Positions 17,707 to 26,390 of a stretch of 64,000 nucleotides of DNA are shown here, one piece after another. The first letter of the stretch is position 1; each line of letters opens with the position of its first letter. The stretch is taken from positions 744,001 through 808,000 of the forward strand of contig NZ_JAIQZK010000001.1 of NCBI RefSeq assembly GCF_020075545.1, written 5' to 3'. The position numbers were made by a program, and so were the translations under genes. The DNA comes from Nocardioides sp. TRM66260-LWL (lineage in GTDB: Bacteria > Actinomycetota > Actinomycetes > Propionibacteriales > Nocardioidaceae). The notes beneath the pieces are model-generated. The model saw only the letters and a program-made list of their open reading frames with translations, had not been told where the DNA came from and did not search any database.

Positions 17707-19181
17707 AGCTGAGGTTCAACCCGCTGGACGTGGGTTGGCGCATCGGCGACGCACACGAGCCGCGCGGCGGCGAGCTGTGGGTGCCGTGGGACCGCACCGC
17801 CGGCGTGATCGGCCCGCAGGGCTCCGGCAAGACCCTCGACCTGCTCACCCCGGCGCTGCTCGGCGCTCCGGGCGCTGCCCTGGTGACCTTGACGAAGGTC
17901 GAGGACCTGCTACTCAGCCTCACCGAACGTTCCCGCGGCGACCGGCCATGCGTGGTCCTGGACCCGTTCGGGCTGGCCGAGGGTGTCATCGACGAGCTGA
18001 TCTGGGATCCGATCGCCGGCTGCGTGGACCCCAAGGTCGCCGAGCGGCGAGCCAAGGCCTTCACCGCCGGCACCGTCAAGGGCGCGATCACCGGCGGCAC
18101 CGGCGACGACGCCGCCCGCTTCTACGCCGCGGAGTCCGCGAAGGTCCTGCAGGGCTACTTCCACGCCGCGGCGCTGACCGGGAAGACCCTCGAGGACGTG
18201 CTGCAGTGGGTCGCGAACCCGACCGCGGCCACCCAGCCGATGGAGATCCTGCGCCGGCACCCGCACGCCGAGCCGTTCTGGCACGGCCTGCTGCACGGTG
18301 CGCTCAACGGTGACGACCGCACCGCCGGCAACACCGTCACCACCGTGCAGCAGGCGGTGTCGCTGTTCTTCCAGGCCGACATCCGCCGCCGCTGCGTACC
18401 CAGCCCCGGGCACCCGGCCACCGACCTGGCCGACGTGATCCGCCGCCGCGGCACCATCTACCTGCTGGGCCGCGAAGACCCCTACGCCTCGGCCAGCCCG
18501 CTGATGACCGCGGTGGCCGAGCACGTCCTGGACACCGGGCTGCTGCTGGCGAACAACTCCCAGTGGGGTGGCCGGCTGTGTCCACCGCTGGTCTCGGTGC
18601 TCGACGAGCTGCCGTCGACCGCGCCGCTGCCGACCCTGCGGACCCGCATGGCCAATGAGCGTGCCCTGGGGCTGTCGTTCATCTGGGCCGCCCAGACCCG
18701 CCCTCAGCTGACGAGCATCTTCGGCGAGCACGAGGCCCGGGCGCTGCTCGGCCTCACCAACACCCTGGTGATGTTCGGCGGATCCAAGGACGTCGCCTTC
18801 AACCAGGAGATCTCCGACCTGCTCGGAACGGTGCGCATAGGCCGGGTCACCCACTCGACAGGCGGGTTCAACGGCGGTAGCCGCAACTTCTCCGGCGACG
18901 ACATCCCGATCATGCGGCCCGAGGAGGTCCGCCAGCTCCCCGAGCGGCGAGCCCTAGTGATCGCTGAGAACGGCAAGCCGATCATCGCCAAGCTGCACCG
19001 CTGCGTGGAGGGCAAGGCCGGCGAGAAGCTGCTGGCCGACCAGCGGGCCCTGCGGGCGCGGTTGACCAACGACCGCCGCATGGTCATCACCCCAGAGGCC
19101 CGGGCGACCGCTGCCCTCGTCGAGGCGCGTCGCCTCGGCTTCGTCGACGACGAGACCGACTCGACAAGGAGTGACCTGTGA
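17703..19181 (+). CDS. VirD4/TraG-type coupling ATPase
   Basis: The 492-residue P-loop ATPase has Walker A GPQGSGKT (residues 37-44), Walker B VSVLDELP (about 298-305) and the AAQTRPQL segment typical of VirD4/TraG/TraD coupling proteins. It hands the relaxase-bound DNA strand to the secretion channel at the inner membrane. It has no membrane helices of its own, so the two-helix protein encoded just upstream may supply the anchor. The ATG at 17703 overlaps the previous stop. Confidence 0.85.
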   Translation: MKLRFNPLDVGWRIGDAHEPRGGELWVPWDRTAGVIGPQGSGKTLDLLTPALLGAPGAALVTLTKVEDLLLSLTERSRGDRPCVVLDPFGLAEGVIDELIWDPIAGCVDPKVAERRAKAFTAGTVKGAITGGTGDDAARFYAAESAKVLQGYFHAAALTGKTLEDVLQWVANPTAATQPMEILRRHPHAEPFWHGLLHGALNGDDRTAGNTVTTVQQAVSLFFQADIRRRCVPSPGHPATDLADVIRRRGTIYLLGREDPYASASPLMTAVAEHVLDTGLLLANNSQWGGRLCPPLVSVLDELPSTAPLPTLRTRMANERALGLSFIWAAQTRPQLTSIFGEHEARALLGLTNTLVMFGGSKDVAFNQEISDLLGTVRIGRVTHSTGGFNGGSRNFSGDDIPIMRPEEVRQLPERRALVIAENGKPIIAKLHRCVEGKAGEKLLADQRALRARLTNDRRMVITPEARATAALVEARRLGFVDDETDSTRSDL

Positions 19182-19876
19182 CGACCGAGCAGGCCCGACG
19201 GGCCGCACCCACCCCGATGGTCTACGCGTTCCCCGTGCCGGGGGAGCACGTCCGTCTGGCCTACCGCGAGCTCCACATCGCCATCAACGGCACCGAGGAG
19301 CAGAAGAAGGCCCTGGGCAACCACGCCCTGCTGCCCCGGCCCTGGGAGCCGGCCACGTGCCTGGACCCCGAGCTGCGCCACCAGCTGTGGGAGTGGCTCG
19401 AGGACGTCGTGATCTGGCTCAACCGCGAGTACACCTGGGACGTCTCCGGACTGATTCCCAGCTGCTGGCCCGTGCACCCGCACATGGTCCACGAGATCGC
19501 GGTCCTGGCCGACCAGCGCCGCCGCGCAGGACTTGCGATGACCAGCGACGCCCTCGAGGAGTGGCACCGCTACTGCCTGCCGGCGTTCGCCGACCGCATG
19601 CGCAACCGGCTGCGGACCCACTGCGACGACGAGCACAAGAGCTGGCCGGCCAGGCCGCGGCACAACGAGCACCTGGGCGAGGCCAGTACCCAGCGGCGTG
19701 AGAACGCCTTCGCCCACGACGTCGACGCGCTGCCCGTCAACCGGCGCGCCTACGAGCAGCCCGAGCCGACTGGGCGTCCGCGCCTGGTCGAGGTCGACCT
19801 GGACACCGGCGAGATCAAGGACGACCCGCTCGGTGCGCAGCCGCGCACACGAACTGAGAAGGGACCGCGCGAATGA
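19178..19876 (+). CDS. Conserved-looking protein of the transfer operon
   Basis: A 232-residue soluble protein without a domain I recognise. It has a Trp-rich middle (LWEWLEDVVIWLNREYTWD) and a His- and Trp-containing segment, then a charged, probably disordered C-terminus. It overlaps the VirD4 stop (GTGA) and the next start (ATGA), so it belongs to the conjugation operon. A cytosolic partner of VirD4 or TraA is possible but is only inference. Confidence 0.6.
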   Translation: MTTEQARRAAPTPMVYAFPVPGEHVRLAYRELHIAINGTEEQKKALGNHALLPRPWEPATCLDPELRHQLWEWLEDVVIWLNREYTWDVSGLIPSCWPVHPHMVHEIAVLADQRRRAGLAMTSDALEEWHRYCLPAFADRMRNRLRTHCDDEHKSWPARPRHNEHLGEASTQRRENAFAHDVDALPVNRRAYEQPEPTGRPRLVEVDLDTGEIKDDPLGAQPRTRTEKGPRE

Positions 19877-20241
19877 GCGAGGCGACGATGCAGATGAAGG
19901 AGCGGTCGGAGGCCATCGGTCGCGCACAGCGCGCTCTCAAGGCCCTCGGCGATCACCCACGCTCGAGCAAGAAGGAGCTCGGGCACGCGCGCGAGCACCT
20001 CAACGCCTGCTACTCGCACGGCTCCGGCGAGTACGTGTGGAACGCCGTGGCGCAGGTCGAGGCGATGGCCGAGCGTCGCTACGGCGTCCCCAGCACCGAG
20101 GAGCACCGCCAGCTGGTCGATGCGGCCGGCGACCTCGAGGAGCCTGCGACAGCCGCCCGGGGCCGCGAGGCCGAGGACCGTGCCGTCGCGCCGGCGACGT
20201 CGGCACCCGATGTGGGACTTGCTCCCACCGCGTCGAGATGA
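19873..20241 (+). CDS. Small helical protein at the end of the transfer operon
   Basis: The 122-residue protein has a helical N-terminal half (QMKERSEAIGRAQRALKAL; KKELGHAREHLNACY) and an Ala/Pro-rich tail. No known domain is evident. ATGA overlap with the previous gene. It ends the rightward operon; 146 bases with several small inverted repeats follow before the protease gene. Confidence 0.5.
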   Translation: MSEATMQMKERSEAIGRAQRALKALGDHPRSSKKELGHAREHLNACYSHGSGEYVWNAVAQVEAMAERRYGVPSTEEHRQLVDAAGDLEEPATAARGREAEDRAVAPATSAPDVGLAPTASR

Positions 20242-20387
20242 CCCCGAAGGCTGCATTCGGTGCGCGGATCGGGCTCAGAACGCCGCTGAGCGACCGGAAC
20301 CCGGGTCTGATGGGCACCGTGGCGCGGCCGCGTTGTGTCAGAGCGATTCTGAGCGATCCCGCCGCCGCGGCCAGCAAGGCGTAGACC

Positions 20388-21212
20388 ATGTCCGACTCGG
20401 TGGCCTACGTGCTCCTCATCGTCGTGGCGATCGCCTACCTGGGCGTCGCGGTCGTGGTGGTCGCGGCGCTGGCCAAGGTCATGCTCGCCTGGTCGCAGGG
20501 CTGGCGTGCCCGCCTTGTCGCCGAGCCGGTCGACCAGGCACTGCAACAGCGGGCCGCCGCGGCGATGGCGGCCGTCGCTGAGCGCGCGAAGGTGGCAGCG
20601 CCCGCCACGGACGTCGTCGCGATCCTCGGTGCGCCCGCCGGCGGCGACGACCGAGGCGTGGGTGTCGGCGGGCTGGCCGTGACCCGCTTCCGCGCAGGAC
20701 ACCCGGCCACCGTGGTGTTCGCGCAGGTCGCACTCACCGGGCTCAGCTGCGCCGCGGTGGAGAGTCTGGCTGCGCACGAGCTCGCCCACGTCCTCCGACG
20801 TGGGCGGACATCGGCCCCGGCGCGCTACGCGTGGGTGCTCGGCTACTTGGTGCTCGTGCTCGCCGGCGCCGGCCTCACCGTCACCGCGGTCGTGGCCGCG
20901 CCGCAGCTGGCCGGTCCGGCGATGGTGGCCACGATGACTGCCGCCGTGGCGTTCCTCGGCCTGCGCGCCGCCTTCGATCGCCGGGAGGAGATCGCGGCCG
21001 ATCTGTTCGCCATCAGCCTGACGCGCGACCTGGACGCCGCAGCCGAACTGATGCGGTTCTACGAGGACAGCATCGTTCGACGACTGCCCGATGGTCTGCT
21101 CGACCGAGCGTGGGCGCGCCTTGAGCGGCGCTGGTTCGCCAGCCACCCCGAGCCGCAGGCGAGGCTCGCCGCCATGCACCGCCACTTGACCAGCGAGGCA
21201 ACCGGCAGTTGA
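20388..21212 (+). CDS. Membrane M48-family metallopeptidase
   Basis: The 274-residue protein has a first membrane helix (about 6-30), the zinc motif HELAH (about 126-130) and a third ligand in EEIAADLFAI (about 204), with two further helices between them, matching HtpX/BlaR-like M48 peptidases. It probably cuts membrane proteins. It is separated from the transfer operon and precedes a regulator gene. A second relative at 56659 has lost the zinc residues. Confidence 0.75.
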   Translation: MSDSVAYVLLIVVAIAYLGVAVVVVAALAKVMLAWSQGWRARLVAEPVDQALQQRAAAAMAAVAERAKVAAPATDVVAILGAPAGGDDRGVGVGGLAVTRFRAGHPATVVFAQVALTGLSCAAVESLAAHELAHVLRRGRTSAPARYAWVLGYLVLVLAGAGLTVTAVVAAPQLAGPAMVATMTAAVAFLGLRAAFDRREEIAADLFAISLTRDLDAAAELMRFYEDSIVRRLPDGLLDRAWARLERRWFASHPEPQARLAAMHRHLTSEATGS

Positions 21213-21240
21213 CGCCGAAAACTCGATCCTCGCGCGCACC

Positions 21241-21269
21241 GTATGACGGTGCTACGCTAAGCGTCATAC
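21241..21269 (+). promoter_or_regulatory. Inverted-repeat operator before the RHH-YfbU gene
   Basis: GTATGACG (21241-21248) and its exact complement CGTCATAC (21262-21269) flank a 13-base spacer that contains TACGCTA, a possible -10. It lies 20 bases before the ATG of a ribbon-helix-helix protein, which suggests autoregulation. Confidence 0.6.
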
Positions 21270-21288
21270 AGTCTTACGGGAGGCCAAG

Positions 21289-22068
21289 ATGGCTGTTCTG
21301 AACATCCGCGTGGACGATAGGGTCCGCGAACAGCTCAAGGAGATGGCGGACGACGAGGGAGTGACCCTCAGCGAGTTCGTCCGGGACCTGCTCATGGAGG
21401 CCGTCGTGCCCGTCTACGACGAGGAGCAGGTGCGGCGGCGCAGCGAGGAGCCCGCCCCGGAGAGCATGAGGCTTGTCGACCGTCAGGTCCTCTCTCTGCT
21501 GCACAGGATCCTCGCGCGGGTCCTGCCCGAGGACGCGAACGACGTCGACGGCGACCGCGAGTACCAGCTGATGCGGGCACAGATCCTGGAGGACGGCTTC
21601 ACCGGGGAGTACTCCTACGAGGTGGCCGGGTTCCGGACCGAGCTGTCGCGACGCGACTGCAAGCGGGTGATCGACATCCTGCAGATGTTCCGGATGCTGA
21701 CCTACAGCATCGATCACCTGGCGAAGGAGGGCACGCCGGTCGACGAGGAGCTGGCCCGCGCCCTGGAGTTCCGGGGCTTCGACTTCAATGATTCACTCGA
21801 GGGGCACATGGCCGACTACGTCGAGTTCCAAATGCGCGAGCCCGAGCGGTGGACCGAGCTGCGCGACCAGGTCGCGCGTGCCGATGGGGGCAACTCGCAC
21901 TGGCCGATGCTCGACACCTACCTGAGGATGCTGGCGGAGTACCGACGGATCATGGACGGCCGCGAGCGCCGCGGGGGACTGGACCGGCACGACTACCTGC
22001 TCTCGGCCGAGGAGCTGCAGCAGATCCGTGACGCACGGGTGCACCCGTCGCGACGCTCGGAGGACTGA
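21289..22068 (+). CDS. Ribbon-helix-helix / YfbU-domain protein
   Basis: The 259-residue protein joins a ribbon-helix-helix DNA-binding segment (residues 1-40; LNIRVDDRVREQLKEMA, TLSEFVRDLL) to a YfbU-like helical domain (about 58-200; LSLLHRILARVLPED, YQLMRAQILEDGF, RDCKRVIDILQMF). YfbU of E. coli has no firm role. The RHH part and the exact inverted repeat upstream suggest it represses its own gene. It lies next to an Abi-type gene and a restriction system, so a link to stress or defence is possible. AGGAGGCC-like ribosome site upstream. Confidence 0.75.
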   Translation: MAVLNIRVDDRVREQLKEMADDEGVTLSEFVRDLLMEAVVPVYDEEQVRRRSEEPAPESMRLVDRQVLSLLHRILARVLPEDANDVDGDREYQLMRAQILEDGFTGEYSYEVAGFRTELSRRDCKRVIDILQMFRMLTYSIDHLAKEGTPVDEELARALEFRGFDFNDSLEGHMADYVEFQMREPERWTELRDQVARADGGNSHWPMLDTYLRMLAEYRRIMDGRERRGGLDRHDYLLSAEELQQIRDARVHPSRRSED

Positions 22069-22105
22069 TCAAGATGACCTGCGAGCAGCCGAATGGTGGT
22101 AGCCT

Positions 22106-22176
22106 TGCGCCATCACGACCGGTTCCGCCTATTTCGGTAGGCCCAGGGCCGGTCTTCACTTTTCCGGACGGCCGCC
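22106..22176 (+). ncRNA. Structured leader RNA upstream of Abi gene (abiF-RNA-like)
   Basis: An outer stem GACCGG (22117-22122) pairs with CCGGTC (22149-22154), and an inner stem GCCTA (22127-22131) with TAGGC (22138-22142) around a TTTCGG loop, followed by CTTTTCCGG just before the ATG. A possible -10 (TAGCCT) lies at 22100-22105. This stacked pair of hairpins in front of an Abi_2/AbiF gene resembles the conserved RNA motif known in front of abiF genes. The ATG at 22177 has no Shine-Dalgarno, which fits a role for the RNA itself. The start of the RNA is a guess. Confidence 0.55.
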
Positions 22177-23091
22177 ATGCACGATGACGTGAAGGCGTTC
22201 CGCACCTACGAGGAGCAGGTCGACCTGCTCGCCGGCCGAGGCATGGTCATCGGAGACCGCGTCAAGGCGGTCGCGACGCTGCGACGAGTCAACTACTACC
22301 GGCTCAGCGGCTACTGGTACCCCTTCAGGCAGCAGGTCAGCGGGACCCGGGTCGACGACTTCTACCCGGGAACCAAGCTCGATGACGTTGTCGCGCTCTA
22401 CGAGTTCGACGCACGGCTGAGGGCAGCCACATTCTCGGTACTCGCCCCAATCGAGCTGGCGCTGCGGGCCCTGCTCGGCCACGAGCTCGGCAGCGTCGAT
22501 CCGTGCGCTCACCTCGACCCAGACCACCTCGGTCCCACAGCCCGCAGCGGCAACCAGTACGACAAGTGGCTCGCCGGCTACCACGACGAGCTCGCCAGGT
22601 CGCGCGAGGACTTCGTCGCCCATCACCACGACAAGTACGGCGGACGTCTCCCGGTCTGGGCAGCCGTCGAGGTCCTCGATTGGGGCGGGTTGTCCCACCT
22701 CTACGGCTTCGCTCCGCGGCAGGTCCAGGACGCTGTCGCCGACGCGTGTGGTCTGCGCGCACCGCAGCTCGCGAGCTGGCTGAAGGCGCTCAACCTGGTG
22801 CGCAACACCTGCGCCCACCACGGGCGGCTGTTCAATCGGGTTCACACGATCACGCCGAAGCTGCCCAAGGTCGGCGTGCACGCCGACCTCGATGCTGTGT
22901 CGACCGACTGGTCTCGCACGTTCGGGCAGCTGACGCTGGTCCAGTTCCTGCTCGACCGTCTACAGCTTGGGCGGACCGCCCTGCTTCCGGCTGTCTTCAA
23001 GAGCTACCCGACGACCGTGCAGGCCGTGCCGATCGCCCACACCGGTGCTCATGCCGACTGGCAGAGCTCGAGCACTCTCTGGTCGAACTGA
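22177..23091 (+). CDS. Abi_2/AbiF-family abortive infection protein
   Basis: The 304-residue protein matches the Abi_2 (AbiD/AbiF) family: AFRTYEEQVDLLAGRG, LRRVNYYRLSGYWYPFR at about residue 30-46, LYEFDARLR and a late RNTCAHHGRLFN. The last is an Rx4-6H motif of HEPN RNases, the likely active site. Such proteins kill or stall phage-infected cells by cleaving RNA. It is preceded by a structured RNA that may guide or inhibit it, and lies next to the type I restriction genes. No ribosome site is visible before the ATG. Confidence 0.8.
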   Translation: MHDDVKAFRTYEEQVDLLAGRGMVIGDRVKAVATLRRVNYYRLSGYWYPFRQQVSGTRVDDFYPGTKLDDVVALYEFDARLRAATFSVLAPIELALRALLGHELGSVDPCAHLDPDHLGPTARSGNQYDKWLAGYHDELARSREDFVAHHHDKYGGRLPVWAAVEVLDWGGLSHLYGFAPRQVQDAVADACGLRAPQLASWLKALNLVRNTCAHHGRLFNRVHTITPKLPKVGVHADLDAVSTDWSRTFGQLTLVQFLLDRLQLGRTALLPAVFKSYPTTVQAVPIAHTGAHADWQSSSTLWSN

Positions 23092-23154
23092 CCCGCTAGG
23101 CCCATCACCTGAGCCACAAGGCCCCGTGGCATCCGCCCGAAGATCTCCATGTCG

Positions 23155-26100
23155 TCATTGCAGTCGCCCGCGCTCGTCCGAGGCATCGACGTCGTCGGAA
23201 TCCGCCTCGTCAGACATCCGCATGCGGCGAGACTGGTAGAGGTAGCGGCCGATGAGCCGAATCAGCTCGTCGGCGCGCTCGTTCTCGCCGGTCAGCGCGC
23301 CGGTGAGCTTGCCGAACGCGCCCTCGTTCAGTACAGCGGCGTCGGTGAGCGTCTCCCGAAGATCCGGCGAGGCCAGGAACTGATCGACTGCGTTGTGGTC
23401 GATCTGGTCGGCGATGCGGGGGTCCTCCTCGGCCATGCCGGCCGCGGCAACCACGAAGCCCTCGATCTGCGGATCGGCGAACTCAGCCCCGAACAGGGCG
23501 TTGATCCGGGCGACCACGTCGGATAGCAGCGCCTGCTGCGGATCCTGGCGCGACACCCCCGAGCCGACCCCGGAGATGCCTCCCAGCGCCGGCGTGTCTT
23601 GGTCCCCGGACAATGCGATATCGGCTTTCCCCTGGTCGATCTGCCGCACGCGGCGCAGCTCGAGGCCGGACACGTCGACGTCCGCGGACCCGTCACCATC
23701 AACTACCAGCAGCCTCGTGAGCTGCCGCAGGAACTCGGCCAGCTTCTCTAGGTCGCTGGTGCCGTAGTCGACGACCTGAGACATGAAGTCGTACAGGCGC
23801 ACGTAGGAGCCGCAGTCCTTGCGGAACGTCCGCAGCTCGTCGAGAGCTTGGGTGTCCTGGCGCTCGAGCGCATCTGCCCAGCGGGTGGCGAACTCGTCGC
23901 GCGCCGGCGTCACTGCGGCCGCGAGCGCGGCGTGGGACTGCTTCGGCACCCACCATGCCGCCGCGTAGCGCTCGACGTCCGCGGGCACGTAGATTCGCGC
24001 CTGGGCCAGCTTCGTGGCCAGCCGGTGGACCAGGTTCGGGTCCGTCGCGGTCTCGACATGCGCCTCGAGATAGTAGGTCAGGAATGCCTCACGGATCTCC
24101 TCGGGATCGTTGACAAAGTCCAGCACGAACGTGCGGTCCTTCACCTCTCCTGAGGGTGCGCGGTACGTGCGGTTCAGCCGCGACAGCGTCTGCACCGCGT
24201 GCACGTCGGGGAGCCGCTTGTCGACGTACATGGCGCACAGCAGCGGCTGGTCGAAGCCGGTCTGGAACTTGTCGGCGACCAGCATCAGCCGGTACTCCGG
24301 CCGGCGGAACTCCCGAGCAAGGTCCGAACCGAGCCCGCGGTTCATCGATGCCTCGGTGGCGTCGACCAGGCCATACTCCTCGTCGCTGATCTTGTCCGAG
24401 AAGGCCACGATAGTCTGGTAGCCGTAGCGCTTCTGGGACAAGTACCTGTCGGTCTCCAGCTTGTACCGTACGGCTGCCTGCCTGGAGTCGGTCACGACCA
24501 TCGCCTTGGCGTGACCGTCCAGCAGGTGCGCAACGTTGGCCCGGAAGTGCTCGACGATGATCTCCACTTTCTGCCCCACGTTGGTCGGGTGCAGGTTGGC
24601 AAATCGCATGATTTTGCGCGTTGCGACCTTCGGGTCCACCAGCCGGTCGTCCTCGTCGGTCGTGATCCCGGTGACGACGCCGTCCTGGCCGCGTTGCTCG
24701 ATCTCGAAGGCTGTCTTGTAGGTCTGGTAGCCGCGTAGCACGTCAAGGATGAAGCCCTCCTCGATCGCCTGCCGCATCGGGTAGACGTCGAAGGAGACGG
24801 GCTTGCCCTCGTCGTTCTCGCGACCAAACAGCATCTTCGTCTTCGTCTTGGGCGTGGCGGTGAACGCGAGCAGTGAGACGTTCCGCGCGCCAGCCCGGGC
24901 CGCGGTCTCGGCCGCGATCTGCTCCTCGCGCGTGAGGTCGGCCTCGACCAGCTCGTTGACGACGTCCTGGGAGTCGAGCTCCTCGTCGGTCGTGAGCTGG
25001 CCGCCCTCGGTGAGTACCTTCTTCAGGTCTGCGGCGGTCTTGCCGGACTGAGAAGTGTGCGCCTCGTCAATGATTACCGCGAAGCTCCTGTCGCCCAGCG
25101 TCGTCTCCAGCAGGCCCTTCACGTACGGGAACGTCTGGATGGTCACGACGATGATCAGTGCCGACCCGGTCAGTGCGTCGAGCAGCGCCCTGGACTTCGA
25201 GCCGCCCGAACGGCGCACGGCCGCGGAGTCGATGACCGCGACGGTGCCGACGGTGTCATCGACCTGCTCGACCGCCTGCTGCAGCTGAGCATCCAACACG
25301 CGTCGGTCGGAGACGATGAGGATCTTGTCGAAGACCTTGGTGTTGGCCTCATTGTGCAGCCGGGCTAGCCGGTGCGCCGTCCACGCAATCGTGTTCGTCT
25401 TGCCCGACCCCGCTGAGTGCTCGATCAGGTAGCGCCGGCCGGGGCCTTCCACTGTGATCGTGTCGACGAGTTTCTTGACCGCGCGCCACTGGTGGTAGCG
25501 CGGGAACATCAGCGTCGTGGACCGCTTGATCCGCCCCGTCGCTGCGTCCTCCTCGGCCTCCGTCTTGAGGAACATCTGCGAGCCGAGGATGGCCAGCCAG
25601 TTGTCGCGCCGTAGAACCTGCTCCCAGAGGTACGACGTCGCAGCGCCATTCGGGTTGGCGGGATTGCCGGCAGCGCCGGTGTCCTCCTGCCCGCGGTTGA
25701 AGGGCAGGAAGTGCGTCCCTGCTCCCGCCAGCTTCGTCGTCATGTGGATCTGGTCGTCGTCGACGGCGAAGTGCACCAGCGCGCGCGTGCCAAAGCCCAG
25801 CAGCGGCTGGCCGGCCGGGTTGCGGTCGTTGCGGTACTGACTGACCGCCGTGCGCCACTCCTGCTTGAAGAACGACTTCAGCTCGATCGTCGCGACAGGC
25901 AGGCCGTTGACGAACAGGACCAGGTCGATCGAGCGCGAATCGCCGCGCTTCGGCGAGAAGTGCACCTGCCTGACCACCCGCAGGCGCACCTTGCCGTAGG
26001 CGGCGGTGACGTCGCGGTTGAGCGTGGTGGCCGGCTTGAACTGGCACATGCGCAAGTGCGCGGTAGCTCCGCGAGTGTGAGAGAACTTCCGGCGGAGCAC

Positions 26101-26385
26101 GTTCAGCGTGCCGCCACCCGAGCTCATCGGCGTGTCCAGACGAGACACCAGCGAGTCCAGCAACGCCTCGCGGTCAGCAGCCTCCGCACTGGTGCCGACC
26201 CGGACGACCTTGGTGTACTCGTCAGGCTGCGTCTCAGAGAGCCACCAGTGTACGTCCTCTGGCCAGAGCGCACGCTCGACGTCGTAGCCGGTGTCGGTCT
26301 CGCTGTACTCCCAGCCGTGAGCGGCGAGGTACTCGGCGATCTCGGCCTCGAACGCCTCCTCGCGCGTACCGTCCGGTGCTGCCAT
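23155..26385 (-). CDS. hsdR: Type I restriction enzyme, R subunit
   Basis: The 1076-residue HsdR has the N-terminal PD-(D/E)xK nuclease (SIDLVLFVNGLPVATIELK, about 152-170), Walker A SAGSGKT (about 322-330), DEAH box IIDEAH (about 440) and SF2 helicase motifs further on, such as VTDSRQAAVRYK and DKFQTGFDQP. It translocates DNA with ATP and cuts unmodified DNA when joined to HsdM and HsdS. The start is 5 bases after the hsdS stop, so it is the last gene of a hsdM-hsdS-hsdR operon. All motifs look intact. Confidence 0.93.
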   Translation of the reverse strand: MAAPDGTREEAFEAEIAEYLAAHGWEYSETDTGYDVERALWPEDVHWWLSETQPDEYTKVVRVGTSAEAADREALLDSLVSRLDTPMSSGGGTLNVLRRKFSHTRGATAHLRMCQFKPATTLNRDVTAAYGKVRLRVVRQVHFSPKRGDSRSIDLVLFVNGLPVATIELKSFFKQEWRTAVSQYRNDRNPAGQPLLGFGTRALVHFAVDDDQIHMTTKLAGAGTHFLPFNRGQEDTGAAGNPANPNGAATSYLWEQVLRRDNWLAILGSQMFLKTEAEEDAATGRIKRSTTLMFPRYHQWRAVKKLVDTITVEGPGRRYLIEHSAGSGKTNTIAWTAHRLARLHNEANTKVFDKILIVSDRRVLDAQLQQAVEQVDDTVGTVAVIDSAAVRRSGGSKSRALLDALTGSALIIVVTIQTFPYVKGLLETTLGDRSFAVIIDEAHTSQSGKTAADLKKVLTEGGQLTTDEELDSQDVVNELVEADLTREEQIAAETAARAGARNVSLLAFTATPKTKTKMLFGRENDEGKPVSFDVYPMRQAIEEGFILDVLRGYQTYKTAFEIEQRGQDGVVTGITTDEDDRLVDPKVATRKIMRFANLHPTNVGQKVEIIVEHFRANVAHLLDGHAKAMVVTDSRQAAVRYKLETDRYLSQKRYGYQTIVAFSDKISDEEYGLVDATEASMNRGLGSDLAREFRRPEYRLMLVADKFQTGFDQPLLCAMYVDKRLPDVHAVQTLSRLNRTYRAPSGEVKDRTFVLDFVNDPEEIREAFLTYYLEAHVETATDPNLVHRLATKLAQARIYVPADVERYAAAWWVPKQSHAALAAAVTPARDEFATRWADALERQDTQALDELRTFRKDCGSYVRLYDFMSQVVDYGTSDLEKLAEFLRQLTRLLVVDGDGSADVDVSGLELRRVRQIDQGKADIALSGDQDTPALGGISGVGSGVSRQDPQQALLSDVVARINALFGAEFADPQIEGFVVAAAGMAEEDPRIADQIDHNAVDQFLASPDLRETLTDAAVLNEGAFGKLTGALTGENERADELIRLIGRYLYQSRRMRMSDEADSDDVDASDERGRLQ

Positions 26386-26390
26386 CCTTC

